Below are positions 23,840 through 36,532 of a DNA stretch of 64,000 bases, piece after piece. The stretch comes from Microcebus murinus (taxonomy: Eukaryota; Chordata; Mammalia; Primates; Cheirogaleidae): contig NC_134106.1 of the NCBI RefSeq assembly GCF_040939455.1, positions 43,050,001 through 43,114,000 on the forward strand, given 5' to 3'. The notes beneath the pieces were generated by a model. It saw only the letters and a list, made by a program, of their open reading frames with translations. It was not told the origin of the DNA and did not search any database. Made by a program: the position numbers and the translations under genes. The stretch's first letter is position 1. The number at the start of each line of letters is the position of its first letter.

Positions 23840-24310
23840 TGCAGGGAAGAAAAAAATTCTCACCCATTGCAAGGTTCATGGCTGAGACCCCATAACAGAA
23901 GACAGATTAATAAGAGAAAAGCATACAAATTTATTTAATATAAGTTTTATGTGACATAGGAGCCTTAATACAAGATTTAAAGAAACAGAAACAACTATTT
24001 TTATGGACTATCATGCAGAAGTATGATTGGAAAACAAATGGAAATAATAATAAATTCGAAGGAATTTAAAAATCTGTTTGTTCAGATTCTTCTGTGTCCT
24101 TGTGTGACATTCTTTTCCTCCATGTATAAGGTGGACACCTCTGGAATGAAGGTTTGATAGCCTACTTTAGAGGAAGGCCAGGAAATTATTTTATAGCCTG
24201 CTTAAAGGGAGAAGAGGGTAGAAAGGCCTGACCCTCCTGCTTCTGCTCTTTTCACAAATGCCAAAGTGCTATATTTTGGGGTGACATGTCCTGAACCCCA
24301 TCACACCTAA
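23840..24310 (-). repeat. LTR, antisense, related to the 2944-3509 family
   Basis: Shares the U5/polyadenylation block with the other LTRs: GATTAATAAGAGAAAAGCAT followed by CAAATTTATTTAATATAAG (AATAAA on minus). It also has TATATTTTGGGGTGACATG at its minus-strand start. It is a different subfamily: the middle does not match the 5020-5575 copy. Confidence 0.55.
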
Positions 24311-27300
24311 GGCTTACCCCAGAGTCTTACTTTAAGTTCCTCCCCTATCGTCATATCAGGAACACTCTTTTGGACCTACATTTAAACAGAAGTGCATATT
24401 TAGATAATTAAAATATTTTGACACAATTAGAGGTGCCAAGATTATAGAAGCAGTTGCTGGCAGACCTTTTAAAAAGTGTTACATTCCACTGGCTTTTTTT
24501 TTTTTTTAAATGTAACTAGGTAGAAGCAGCATTTTTCACGCTCAACAAATGGAGGAAAAAAGAGAATTATATTGTGAAAACCAAAATAATGACTTCATTC
24601 TATCATCCTGTGTTATTTAAGTCTGTTAATTGCTTTATTTTGAATCCCTGTGGCTTGGTTAATTGAGGTGATCAAAGTTCTTTGAAAACCGTCTTACTCT
24701 TGCCAAACTTGGCTTTTGATGAGTCTCTTTGAAGTGCTTGGGTGTCACTGTGAAATCTCAACAAATAGAGTCCCAGCCCACCAGGTGTCTTTGCACTGGA
24801 AGGCTTACAAACTTCTACAGTCCTGGGGCTAAATCCTAGTTGGATACTCTCAGGAGAATCTTGGAATCAGAGTATAATAATGTGGTTCGATATTATGTAG
24901 AGCTAAACTTTCAAAACTACCTCCCAAGTCATTCTGAATTTCACCGTGTGATACGAATTGCCAATTCCGGCATGCTTATGTTCCAGACTCTCCTCATATA
25001 AAAGTTGCTTTGAAAAAATAAAAATTACAAGTTGAAGTATAAGGTCATTTGAGCTTTGACATATTTGCCACTTTCTAAAAAAAATACATGCAAAGTACAG
25101 ACTAATATTAATTTGGAGATGGCAATACTTGAAAGGTAGCAACCAAGCTGATGATATGGAAAGTTTCCAGGTGGTTTTAAATTACAGTTCAGCACAGAAC
25201 CCAGGTTTCTGGCAACATATTTGCCCCAAAATTAAATGATAAATTCTAACATTAAATCCTGACTTGTTAAGGATAATCCATTCATGTAGTAGAATAGTAT
25301 TTCTAAATATTTTCCAATAAGAGGACCCCTTTAAATATCAAAATTTTGAGAGACATTCAAATGACAATGGTCATTCAGACTGGGAAATGTATCACTTCTT
25401 TATGAACTTAAAAAAATTATGAGAAAAACCATTAAATCAACAATAGTTGTAAATGCTTTGATGTGAATGAATTACACCAATATCTACATATATGTGAAAT
25501 ATATATTTAAGTAAAGCTTATTATTAAAACCTACAGATAAGATTTGTCCTACACATGGGTTAACAGACCACTTGCAACAAATCTATGACTCTCCAGAATT
25601 ATTCTGCCTAATGTTTATATTCAACATTGGAGAAAAAAAACAATTGAATTGGTTTCTAGCCTGAATTTTGAAAATAATTATTTTCAGAACTCATGTAAGT
25701 CAACATCTTTGAGATTACACTTTACTCTTTAGGCTAAATTTTCTTTCTTACCAAATTAAGGGGCGGAATCACATGATTTTCATGATCTTTTCTATCATTT
25801 CCTTTTGATATATTAATACATTTTTGTGAATTTTAAAAAGTGTTGTGATTTTTCTTGTTATTATGGTAGTGTTATGACATATAGATTGAAGAACTAGATA
25901 TTTTACTTACATTCTTAGATCAATTCCTGTCTACAGCAAAATGAATTTTGTTTCAGTTATTTATATATATTAAGTGGAAATAATATTATTTGACCTGAGA
26001 TATCAAGATTATTGCTTTAATATACCACTTAATCAGCTATTTTTTTTAGAATAGCCAGTGTTTCCTAGAATTTTTTTTTCTAAGAACATAAATATCCTCA
26101 GTAGCATTTTACAAAGTACTTCCTTTTCCCTACCAAATCCTTCATTCTTACCATATCCTTCAATTCTACCAAAAATGTCGGTTGTCAGAACTCAGTCATA
26201 AACACTCAGTAGCAAATTTAAAAGGTTGCAATACTTCCTTTCTTTCTTTTTGTGCTTCAGAAATACCAGACCTGGAATGAATTTATTTCAGTTGATTAAG
26301 ATTTGCTCTTTGGTCTTGATTCCAGGTGGACTACCTCTGAGTTTGTGACAACAAAAAATATAACTTTAAAATTTTTCATTGCAATTCAACACTGATTTTT
26401 AAAAGTTTCCTGAAGACATATTGTATTAATGTCAATTGTGACTTTTACACTATGCTACATTTTAGGAAAATATCATTCCAGTTAATGTTCAGGGATACTT
26501 GAGTTCCATAAATAAATACTAACTCCTATTAATGATAATAACAATATTGGATGATATAACAAAAGAACTAGGAACCTAACTTATATTTCTAGCTCTTATA
26601 GGAATCAACAATACTGCCTTGGACAGGTCATTCAAGTTTTTAAGAGCTGTCTGATCCCTCATATACAAAAGGAGGGGGCTGGATCATATGATCTTTAGAT
26701 GCAGTCCAAGAATCAAAAGAGAGGAAGGGAAGAAAGAAGGAGAAGGAACAAAAAGAAACAAATAGAACTGATAAAAAATAATTCTTCATGATGCTATGTA
26801 TAAGGAATTAGATGCACCAGCAGAACACACTTGTTTCTTTTACTTCTCTTGCCATGCCTGCAAAGCCAAATCAACCCTCTTGTTTTGCCTTTTTAGAACA
26901 CAAAGTGCCTTTTAGAGCACAAAGTGTCATCAGTGTTTGAGAAATGTACTGCCTTAGGTTCTGCCCCTTTCTCTTCTGCTCTCCTTTTGCTCTTCGGTTT
27001 GTTGGTTTATTTCAATCCCCTAGTCACAGTTTCCCTTCTCTATTTCTTCCAACATAAATAGAAAGAGAATTCATGAACACATGTTTTTATGTTCTCTCTT
27101 CTCCCCACATAAAAGAGGATCTGAGGAGCAGGCCGTGGTTGGTGAATGGCGGGTGGTTACGCTCACAACATGCATGCTCACGTGTCTCCTTAGAGCTTCG
27201 CACACTAACTGCTGCTCATCACATGGGCACTGAGTGAGCTCCTGAAAGCTATGGAAGCAGGCAACATCAATCTTCTGGCTTCCAGCTCCCTCCTTTGTTG

Positions 27301-28440
27301 CAATGAGCCACATTTGGCTGTTGCACTTGAGAGAATAGTTTTTATTGGGTAAAACTGCTCTTTGCTTCAGAGCTCACAAAACTGCCTTAGGGGAAAAAAA
27401 TGGTCTGATTGTTTTTCCCTTTCGTGCAGCTTTTGGGACAGCCAAACGTGACTGCTTTTTCTTAATCTGTAATTTTTTTCTGAAGAGAGTCAGTTAAAAA
27501 TGTATATTACCTATATAGTTACTAAACAGTTATATTTTACTTAAATGCTACAAGAAAAAAAGCAATACAAAAGACGACAGAGGCTTCACAGAACATCCAT
27601 TAACAGCAGCAGCTCCCAAACCCTTAGAAGCTGTAAACTAGTGATGGGCACCACAGCAATTTAAATACTCAGAAGAAGAAAAGAAGACAAGAGGCTCTTC
27701 ATGACCTGATTAAGTATTGTAGGTAAGAGAGAGAAAAGCAGCATAAACAGCCATTCCATTTTGATTGAAGGGATCCCTTTCCATCTAAAGAAGTATTTCA
27801 AAATGCCTGAAGCTCCTTCCTAGTAAAAAGTTGCTTAGTGAAAGATGTTAGCTCATTTCTTTTAATGATGAAATGTAATCTATGCTAGTTAGTTGGTTGT
27901 GTGATATTAATTCATATATTTAAGAGAATAAAGGGAGAAAGGGGGAGAGAAGAGAAGAGGGAAAGGGAGGTAAGGAGACTTAGAAGCAGCCTGTATGCCT
28001 CAGTGGTAGCAACTTAGTAGCTTGCAGTATTGTCAAATATGTATGCGATTTCCAGATTCCAAATGCAAAACACAAGTTATAAAAATAGGGTTTTATTCAC
28101 CAGGATGAATATGCAGATCATCAGAGGAGCAATAACTTTATTGAAAGCCACTGCTATGGATGAAAGCTTCTCATCCAGCTCTCATATTTTTTCACTGGGA
28201 TCCACTGACATCTAAATGAAAACCCATTCAATAGACACTGTTAACATCCCAAAAAGTAAAACATGGGCATCACACTCTTGGTTTTTAAAATATTTTCTTT
28301 CCCTAAAGCTATATAGATCCAAAATAAACACTTAAAGAAGGTCAACACTGGAAATATTATGGTCTAAATAACTTTGGCCTATTTCCTGAATTAATTAAGC
28401 TTAGTTTGTATTAATTTATTCACTCAAGTGTGATCAATTG
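24311..28440. other. Mainly unique sequence, no gene recognised
   Basis: The longest stretch (about 4.1 kb) with little recognisable repeat. 26590-26705 has faint MIR/L2-type wording (GACAGGTCATTCAAGTTTTT, GGGCTGGATCATATGATC). Purine-rich runs occur at 26715-26760 and 27925-27985. Short frames exist (25142-24903 and 27313-27071 minus, 28030-28215 plus) but none looks like a known protein. Retained unique sequence of this kind could include conserved non-coding elements, which I cannot test here. Confidence 0.4.
27922..27985 (+). repeat. Purine-rich tract
   Basis: G/A-only or nearly so, including GGGAGAAAGGGGGAGAGAAG. Low-complexity sequence. Confidence 0.8.
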
Positions 28441-28444
28441 ATCT

Positions 28445-28618
28445 TTATCGATCTTCAACTGATCTTTATTAGCCCTTACTTTGTTCCAAGAATCATTTCA
28501 GTGTTGAACAATTGTATGGTGCTGATAAGACATGTCACTGTCCTCTTTGAGTTTATATTCTAATTGGTACAGACAAAAAAAAAAATAGTAACCAAATAAA
28601 CAAATGCAGGGTGGAGTA
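28445..28618 (-). repeat. L2 3' end, antisense (left part)
   Basis: Antisense L2 order: ACTTTGTTCCAAGAATCATT, GTGCTGATAAGACATGTCAC, TTGAGTTTATATTCTAATTG, ACCAAATAAACAAATGCAGG. The next L2 block seems to resume at about 30080. Confidence 0.65.
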
Positions 28619-28619
28619 T

Positions 28620-29390
28620 TTGAGGCAGGCCTGTGAGGAGATTAGCTACTTCTTCCCACGGAGCCAAGTCCCTAAGATAGGGGTCGCCACAGAGGATAAG
28701 GAAATTGATAGGCAACAGAGAGAAATAAAAGAATACACAGAGACTAAGGTATAGTTTATAGTTTTATATATATAAAAAGATCAGGTATAACACAGCGGGG
28801 AGTACCTAGGGGACTGATGTATCTCCATAACTGCCAGCAATATGGTTAGATTCATACAGGTTTTTATAATCACAGTCATCAATTACCAGTTGTCAGGATA
28901 ACATATTTGCATATCAGGGAATGCAGTTGCTAGGGGATACAGGTAGTGGGTTAGGGTCAAAAGTCCTCTCAAAGGGCTTCTAATCTATCTAGGTGAACAA
29001 ACAAGTACAAAGTCTTTCAGGGACTGGCTTCTAAGTTCTAAGAGGTAGTTGTCAATTAACAAAGGTAAAACAAAAGAGGTATAGTGACTCAATATTTCTT
29101 TGATTAGTTATGGTGGACTTAAAGGTAGACAGACAGGAGAGAGCAGGAAGCCCATCTCTATAAAACAGGCTGTTTATAACCACTGGGGCGCACCTCTGCG
29201 CAAAGTGCACTCATTGTCTCTGGCTCCCATCATGTGGAACATATTTGCCTTGCCTTGTCTTTCAAGACACAGGGAAGCTCATAGGTTTTGAGACACCAGG
29301 AAGCCTTCCTGGAAAATATCCCTACCTGAGATTTGAGAGCTATCCCATGATAGCAGCCTCTAATAAGTGAACCATTGAGTCCACACATTC
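28620..29390. repeat. LTR-like insertion inside an L2
   Basis: About 0.7 kb of sequence with LTR-like features: AGAATACACAGAGACTAAGG, a TATATATAAAA stretch at about 28767-28777, and a GCGCACCTCTGCGCAAAGTG stretch. It splits the antisense L2. On the minus strand it would begin TGTGTGGACTC near 29385. A class II (ERVK-like) LTR is possible, but no canonical AATAAA was found on that strand, so orientation is left open. Confidence 0.4.
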
Positions 29391-30079
29391 CTTTAGGGCA
29401 AAACCCTGCAAACTCCTGTTTCTGTCTTTAACATAGTAATATTGGGTTATACAACAAAATAATGATCTTATGAGCCACATTTCATTAATTCCTCAATCAT
29501 ATTTCTCAACAACAAAGATCTGTATAATTGATCAGTGTTCGGTACAGTTAAAGAAAAACATTCTAGGTGTTTTAAACAAAAGAGGTTTGAAAAAGAAAGT
29601 TAATAGAGAAATGCAATACAAAATGGGTTGAAAGGTAAAGAAATGAAATGTCAGAGGCCCACCAGTGGAACTGTTTTGTTCAAAAGCCTCCCAGCATTGC
29701 TCAACAACTCAGTTGCCTCTGGCATCCACGAAACTAGAGAATATACACTAAACACAAAGTTTGGCCTTTTCAACAGTATCTTGATATTCCTGTCTCTACA
29801 ATCTTGCTTGTTAGCAAAAGCAACAAAATGATATTTCTACTTTCAAAATGCCATTTAAAACTTAATTTTCATCTGGAATCCTAGTGCAAAGCAGTCTGTG
29901 AAGTATAGATTTTTGGCTTACCAGTGTCTGCAATATAGGAAGGCATCCTAGAGGGAAGGTAGAGTGGATGGAGGCTGGGGGCGGGTGGGTAATCCACAGA
30001 ATCCAATCACACTGCAGATTGAGATGAATAGTATGAGGAAGTAAAATGTGATATAGTAGAGAACAAAATACTAGGAGCT
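29391..30079. other. No gene recognised
   Basis: Unassigned sequence between the LTR-like block and the resumed L2. A G-rich patch lies at about 29968-29990. Confidence 0.35.
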
Positions 30080-30530
30080 TCTTATGATAGGCTGCTCAGA
30101 GAGGGCTCTTAGAGAAGCTGATACTTGATCAGTGATCTGAAGAAAGGCACTAATGTCAGCCATTTGAAGAGCTAGAGAAAAAACTGCAAGTAATGAGCAA
30201 GTGCAAGGACATTGTATTGCAAAGGGACTTGATGCATCTGAGGAAAAGAAAGAAGTCAAGTGTGGCTCAAGTATAGTGAAGTTGGAGAGTGGGGCATGAA
30301 AACATAAAATGAAGAGAAGTCAGGTAGAACTAAAATCATGTTGGACCTTACAAGCCATGATAAGAGCAATAAACAAGTACTGAAAGGTTTCAAGCAAGAC
30401 AGCAATATGATCTGATTTACTTTCTAAACATACAACTGACTCTAAGTGCTACATAGACCAGGGGTTGAGATGATTCAATGCAGACACTGGAAAACAAGTT
30501 AAGGGCTCTTCTGATAGTTTCTTATGGCTG
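30080..30530 (-). repeat. L2, antisense (right part)
   Basis: Antisense L2 blocks in order: GGCTGCTCAGAGAGGGCTCT, GAGCAAGTGCAAGGACATTG, TGTGGCTCAAGTATAGTGAA, ATGTTGGACCTTACAAGCCA, GACAGCAATATGATCTGATT. Confidence 0.65.
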
Positions 30531-32035
30531 CGAATCATAGGCATGCTAGGTCAGCTGGAAGAATACAATGGAATTTGAGGCATAGCACAGAGTGGACCTG
30601 ACAGGTCATGAGGGTGTGTCCCATGAAACAAAGCAAGGGGATTGGAAAGAGAAGCTGGAAGAACAGCGGTGAAAATACACTCCAAAGCTTTTCCACATTG
30701 TTGCTCCTGACCTTTTGGCTTTTATTTATTTATTTTTTCCTCAATCACTTCTTGAAACTGACATTTAATATCTTTTTTAATTTGGTTCTCCTTGAAGAGG
30801 ACAGTTCTACTTGCTCTTTGGATTATTAATACAACAATAACAACCTAGTTCAATCCAGTTTTATCCACCACTCATGTGAATAGGCATTTTAGCTAAAAGG
30901 AATTTGCATTAGAAAGCTGATAACTTTGGGGAAGCAATGGTGATTGTATATCTTCAAAGATTGTATTAACATTTCTAATTCTTGAAGAGCATAGAGTTCA
31001 AAAATAAGTAAAATAATTCCTACAATATTTGTTTAGTAAATTATTTGTTCTATAAAATAATTAGTGATTGCATTGCTTCAGGGTTACTTGCCCTGGGAGT
31101 AGATGACAATGAACCTCTGTCCTCCTCTTCTCAGACTGACAACAAAAATGTTTATATTCACTCTGTCAAATTTCACTACTCAGTTTTTTTGGAAAGAAAG
31201 AACATTTGCATAGTTTGGAAACAGCTGAATTTCAGGAATGTTTATTGGCTACTCAGTCAGTTATAATTTTCCAACTAGGGTGTGGCAAAACAACTTAAAA
31301 GACCACTGACAGAAGATAAGAGGCTCTAGGTCACTGAAAATGCTCTTAGATGACAGAATGAATCACAGGCACAAGCAAACATTGCAGAAATAAAGGTGAT
31401 AGCAAAGTTGAGAAAAACAGATGTTATTTTGACCTCGGTTCATTGGAATCAAATAACTAATTTGCTTACCATCGTCTAGTACTTTGAAATGGTCCCTGAG
31501 GAAGCCAGGAGTGGCAGTGAATATGTAAACCAGATACTTCCAGATTTTAGTGAGGTGCAGTTTGTGAGAACCAAAGTAGTCCCAGTTGGAATGCAAAGAA
31601 GATGATGCTGCAATAACATTAGCATATTGTAAGGCCCCAGCTGATAGTATTCCTAGGCAGCAAACTGAAATATGGGGAAATAACCACATTGGAATTCTCT
31701 CCATTTCACTGCTTCATTGAAACACAAAACCATTGATAACTCAGCTGATAGGCAGGAGGGACCTTCCCCTCAGCAGGGCACTGTCAGTAATGCATTCAAT
31801 AGTTCTGTTCTCCCCAGTCAGAAGCTGAGAGTCTCAGTTGGCTCTTTCAGAAGAGCTATCTCCTCGCACTCTAACCTATATATTAATAACTTTCAAATAG
31901 CTAGTCATAGTCTTCAGGTCTAAAAATGTATTAAATTACCTGTTGAAGACTGGAAGTCAAAATGCCTAGGTTTTTGTGACCGTGGTTTCTATTTCTTCAA
32001 ACTTCTGTGTTTCAATTTCTTGTTTTGTAAAAGAC
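30531..32035. other. No gene recognised
   Basis: Contains a 113-codon minus-strand open frame at 31704-31363 with no family resemblance, in sequence that is otherwise non-repetitive. Probably chance, but it is one of the longest frames outside known repeats. Confidence 0.35.
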
Positions 32036-32062
32036 GCACACACACGTGTGTGTGTGTGTGTA
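32036..32062. repeat. (CA)n-(TG)n palindromic microsatellite
   Basis: CA run switching to TG run at 32045/32046; the central 18 bp (32037-32054) are a perfect palindrome. Alternating purine-pyrimidine and self-complementary, so both Z-form and cruciform are possible. Confidence 0.9.
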
Positions 32063-32189
32063 TAAATATAAATATAATCCAATGAAGAAAAATTTAATTT
32101 TTCAATGTGTATAAAAGTTCCTGCTACTTTGTAAGCACTCGGTAAATTTGGTTCCTTTCTGCCTTGGGAGAAAGTATAAGTTACAGTTA

Positions 32190-32410
32190 AGGAGCATGTG
32201 TTTTGGAATTAAAAATGCCAGTTTACTAGGGGTCAGAACATAGACAAGTTATGTAAAGCATTCAGCCTCAGTCTTCTTGTGTGAAATAAAGAAATAATTG
32301 TAACTTCTGAGCTATTGTAACACAGAGCTATTTTAAATAACAGATATGCTGATCTATATAAAACAGCTTAGTATATAAGTAAGCAGTCAATAACATTTTT
32401 CTTAGATGAA
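32190..32410 (+). repeat. MIR element, sense
   Basis: MIR block order: GAACATAGACAAGTTATGTA, CAGCCTCAGTCTTCTTGTGT, GAAATAATTGTAACTTCTGA, AACAGCTTAGTATATAAGTA, AGCAGTCAATAAC. Confidence 0.65.
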
Positions 32411-32539
32411 TGAATGAATATTATTTCAATTGAAATTCAAATTCTAGTTACTTGAATCAATTTGATCAACTTTGCTCAATAAATTTATATGGTTGCCTCT
32501 AAGCCTTAGTTTATCTATAAAATGCAGGACTTGAATTAG

Positions 32540-32700
32540 ATGAGCAATTCTCAAACACTCATACGTAAAAGAACCATTGAGAGACTTTGCTGAAAATTAC
32601 GATTCCTTGGCCCCATATCAAAGGAATTTTGAATAGAAGGTCAGTGGTGAGGCCCATGAATCTGCATTTTAAAAAGCATCATATTAATTATGATGCAGAT
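32540..32700 (+). repeat. hAT-type (Charlie-like) MITE
   Basis: GCAATTCTCAAACACTCATA, TTCCTTGGCCCCATATCAAA, GAGGCCCATGAATCTGCATT and GATGCAGAT follow the order of a common hAT MITE with the consensus GTTCTCAAA...GGGCCCC...AATCTGCAT. Old and diverged. Confidence 0.5.
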
Positions 32701-32849
32701 AGACAAAAAATATTTATAAAACGTCTGGACTAAGATCTCTTCTGCCTTTAAAACTGTCTGCTTAATTTTCATTCACATAAGCTCCTTTTCAACAGTCCTC
32801 CTGCTATAAGTTGAGATCATTTCCTCATTCTTAAAATAATCTCATTATC

Positions 32850-32902
32850 ACATATATATGTATGCACAGGCACACATGCACACGTACACACACAAACACA
32901 CT
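32850..32902 (+). repeat. CA-rich simple repeat
   Basis: Interrupted CA/CACA run after TATATATGTATG. Confidence 0.75.
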
Positions 32903-35559
32903 TATTTGAACACTATGATACAAATTTCACCCTGGGATTATGTATATTGCCAATTAACATCATATTAATAGATTGTGAAAGATAGGAGAGGAAGCTATGA
33001 TGTAGGGCTGCCACATTGTAAAATTCTCAGAGGCATCATTCCCATTGGTCTGCTAGTTCAGCCAGCTGAGATAAGAAACCTCCAATTCAAAGTGTCAAAA
33101 TGATGTTCTCAGAGTCACAGAGTATAACTGAGACTCAGACAAAAATTTCAGACTCCCCACATTATTACGCTTACCTATTTTCCAAAAAACAAATCCTAAA
33201 TGCTAAATCTCTAAAAAGTTTGTGAGCAACCTGATGCCTGAGGTCCTAGGTCCTGTCACATTCCTCCTGTGTCCACAGAACCAGCCCAGGTTTGTGGTTG
33301 GAGCAAAGGGAGGTAACTTCAGAAATATTTCTCATCCCTTTTAAATATCCTCAAATTTCTTCCATAGAAAGGCAGACACCTGGTAATCTTAGATTGAAGC
33401 CAAGGCACAGAAATAACTGGGAGAAAACACCAATCACTTCCCAAACAGAGCATGAAAAATTTCATCACCCTAACAGCAGATCTGCTTTACTCCCTGTACA
33501 TTTTTCTATGGAGTCATTTTGTGAATAAATCTTGCCCCTTGGAGGAGCATATTCCATTAGCTGCCAAGGTTGAAGAATGAGAGGCATCGGTGCTCTGTGA
33601 AGAGCGGCTCAGTTCACACAGCCTCGGGCTGGCACTTTCTCAGTCTTTCTTAATGGTGCCTTTTGGGAAAAGTGTCTTCCTTTTATATCAAAACAGGAGT
33701 ACATTCAATTTTCCACATGGTCGTGACCCTAGAAATGGTAGGAAGAAATAGAAAAGCTAGATACTGAAATGTGTTTAAGTAAAGGTATGAAAAAAAAGGA
33801 GTGTCAGGCTCTCTGGTCCAGATCTTGTAGTTGAATTCAGGGTAATCTCGGGCCTCTAGTTATTGGAAGCAAAGTTTTAAACTGAAGTCAGTAACAGTAG
33901 ATGAATAAATAACCAAGTCAGACATGGGTGGTAATCATGAGACTATGCCTCTCAAATCTCCAACTGCAGGAAGTACAATGGAACAAAAGACCTCGTTGCA
34001 ACCTCCAAATCCCATTGCTGTGTTTGTGTGGTGGACACATTTCCTACCGTGGATCTCAGTCACTGAACAGGGTAGAGATGCTAGTGCAGGCCTGCTCTGG
34101 ACACGCTGGCCCCCTCTAGTGGGTGACTTTGGCACCAAGATTCACCAGTGGCTTTGTCAAACTTTCCTTAGAATTGTAATGTAGCCTAAGATGCCTCCAT
34201 CCAAATTTCCTTCCCCACTTCCCATTTTCCTTCACTCTCGACTTCCAAATGTAATTAAATCCCTCAGTAATTTGTTAAACATAGTTACAATATTTAAATA
34301 GGTGGAGGAAAAGTGTAGTTTTAGTCGAGGAAAAGCTAAAGAAGTTTGATTTTGTTCTAAGCATGAGATCTTCCTACTCTGTATCAATAATTCTTCAAGT
34401 TGCCCATGGCCAGCCCAGCTTATCAGAAGAGTCCTGTGAAATTTTAGAGGTTAAGCTCAAGTTAGTAATGAGGTTTTCTTTTGCTCAGTTTTATCTCTGT
34501 ACATGTAAATCCCTCTGGTTATCCTAGGGGTAAAGTATCAAAGATATTTACCTCATTGGAGTCTGCACAAAGATGAGATTCTTTGTCTAGAGTATTACGT
34601 CACTGGATATGAGACCAAGCTTAGATGACCCATTCCTCTGAAGAGTAACCAAATGATAGTATCCAAAGATTTAGACCAGAGTTTATGTCTCAAACCAAAG
34701 TAAAATGAAATTCAAGAAGTGATTCTGATGTACAGCTAAATTTGGGAACATTATTTCCACAAGGGGGATTACATGAACCTAAATTATCTGAATTGAGGGC
34801 TGACCTCAGTTGATTTCTAATTAAAATCCCCAAGAAGAACTAGCAGGTCTTAATTTAACCTTTGCAACATATTTTGTGACTTTAGGTGGGTTCCTGAACC
34901 AAATTTACCTTTAGTTTTTCTCATCTATAAATTAGGGAAAAGAAAAATATACCTTTCCTGTATGATTTTTATGAGAACTTTTTTCTTTGGAATATGAAGG
35001 CTTAAATTTCCTGACATTGATTTTAAACATGCATTATTCACCAGTATAACATAAAACTCATTGTGCATGAACTGTCCGTTCCCCTATCTAAGGTTGGCCA
35101 CTGCTACACATGATCACTAGATCCTTTTCTTTCTTGCTTTCTCAGGGACATCATTCAGCTAGTCTCATCTTTATTCTGCATTGTGATTGTTACATGTTAT
35201 ACTGGATTATTCTCATGAGCAAATTAATGTGCTCTGATATTTCTGAATATATTGTCTTAATATCCTTTGTTAGCTGCCATCCCATTCCTCGCTTCCCTTA
35301 GAAATGAAATTCCTTTATATAGTTATTTATATTTTTATCTCCAAATTCGATCTTCCTGATACCTTGTAACTAACACTCCATCAAACAGCTCAGCACCACA
35401 TTGGTAAAACCTGTTCTGTGACTGTACAAACCAGTCCTGTTACTTGTCCTAACAGAATTCACTCTCCATAAAATATCTGCTACTATCGGCTTCTGGTTTC
35501 TTCCTTACCAAACTGACCACTTCTTAATACTCTGTACTTGTTCTTCCTCATTTCTTCAA
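32903..35559. other. No gene recognised
   Basis: About 2.6 kb without a repeat I can name. Overlapping short frames at 33924-34184 (both strands) are not supported by any family resemblance. Splice-site-like dinucleotides are present everywhere, as in any sequence of this size, and do not line up with open frames. Confidence 0.35.
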
Positions 35560-36290
35560 TCTTTAAATGATGGGGTTCTTCAAAGTTCAGCCCACAGCCC
35601 TCTTCTCTTTTCTGTCTACATTTGTTTAGATGGTGATCTCATCTAGTCTCATGGCATTGTGAAGATGACTTTCCAATTTAAATATGCAACTTGGACCTGT
35701 CACTTGAATTCTAGACACGTCTATCCTGCTCTCTAATTGCCATTTGCATTGGAGGTCTTATTCTCATCTCAAACTTGACTTGTCCTAAACTAAGTTCTTG
35801 ATATTCCTCCCAAAATCAAAATTCAAAGTCTTTACACTGCTCTACAAGATCACTTTCTGACCTTACCTATTTGGACTCATTTCCTATTTCTACCTTGGCC
35901 ACTCTGCCCCAACCACACGGTCCTCCCCACTCTTCCTTGAACACACGGAGCATGCTTTTGCTTCAAGGCCATTAGGCATACTGTTTCCTCTGCCTAGAGG
36001 ACACTTCAACTATCCACTCATTGTGTTCCCTTTCTGCTCAAATGTCACTTCTATAATAAAGTCACCCTTGACCACCTTATCTAAAATTGTACCTTACCAG
36101 TTAACAAACCTTCTACCACTTGCCCTACTTAACTTTCCTTTGGAACACTTTTCATTTTCTGACATATGTTTTACCAATTCGAATATAAGCTCCAAGTAAC
36201 AGGTATAGTGATCTGTTTTATTGATGCTTCCCAGCACCTAGAACATTGTACAGCATGGTCAATAAGTACTTGAATTAATGGATATTGTGG
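35560..36290 (+). repeat. L2 ORF2 tail and 3' end, sense
   Basis: Very clear L2: GGTGATCTCATCTAGTCTCA, ATCTCAAACTTGACTTGTCC, TTCCTTGAACACACGGAGCA, GTTTCCTCTGCCTAGAGGAC, CAAATGTCACTTCTATAATA, CCAGCACCTAGAACATTGTA. The best-preserved L2 in the window. Confidence 0.85.
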
Positions 36291-36532
36291 ATGAAATATA
36301 ATGCTCACATTAGATGATTAAGTTTAATTGATCTGAATTTACATATTTCTCCGTGTTGCTAATTTTTAATCTGGTAGTAAAACTCACTACCTGACCCTGA
36401 TATTCTGATTCAGTATTGCAATGATGACACAAGTGTTTTGAAAACAAATATTCTGAAATTACCACTGTCTTGATTTCATTAGGCCAATAAGTAATATATT
36501 TTGAAATTTTAAACATGAAAGGGAAATGTTAT

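Noticed and set aside
28620..28720. Lys-type primer binding site beside the LTR-like block
   Set aside because: Only loose similarity (TGGCGACCCC...AGGGAC on minus) with inserted bases; not enough to call a PBS or to set the orientation.
33924..34184. Overlapping open frames on both strands (63-86 codons), considered as an exon
   Set aside because: No protein resemblance; the open reading on both strands reflects local base composition, and no convincing splice-site pairing was seen.
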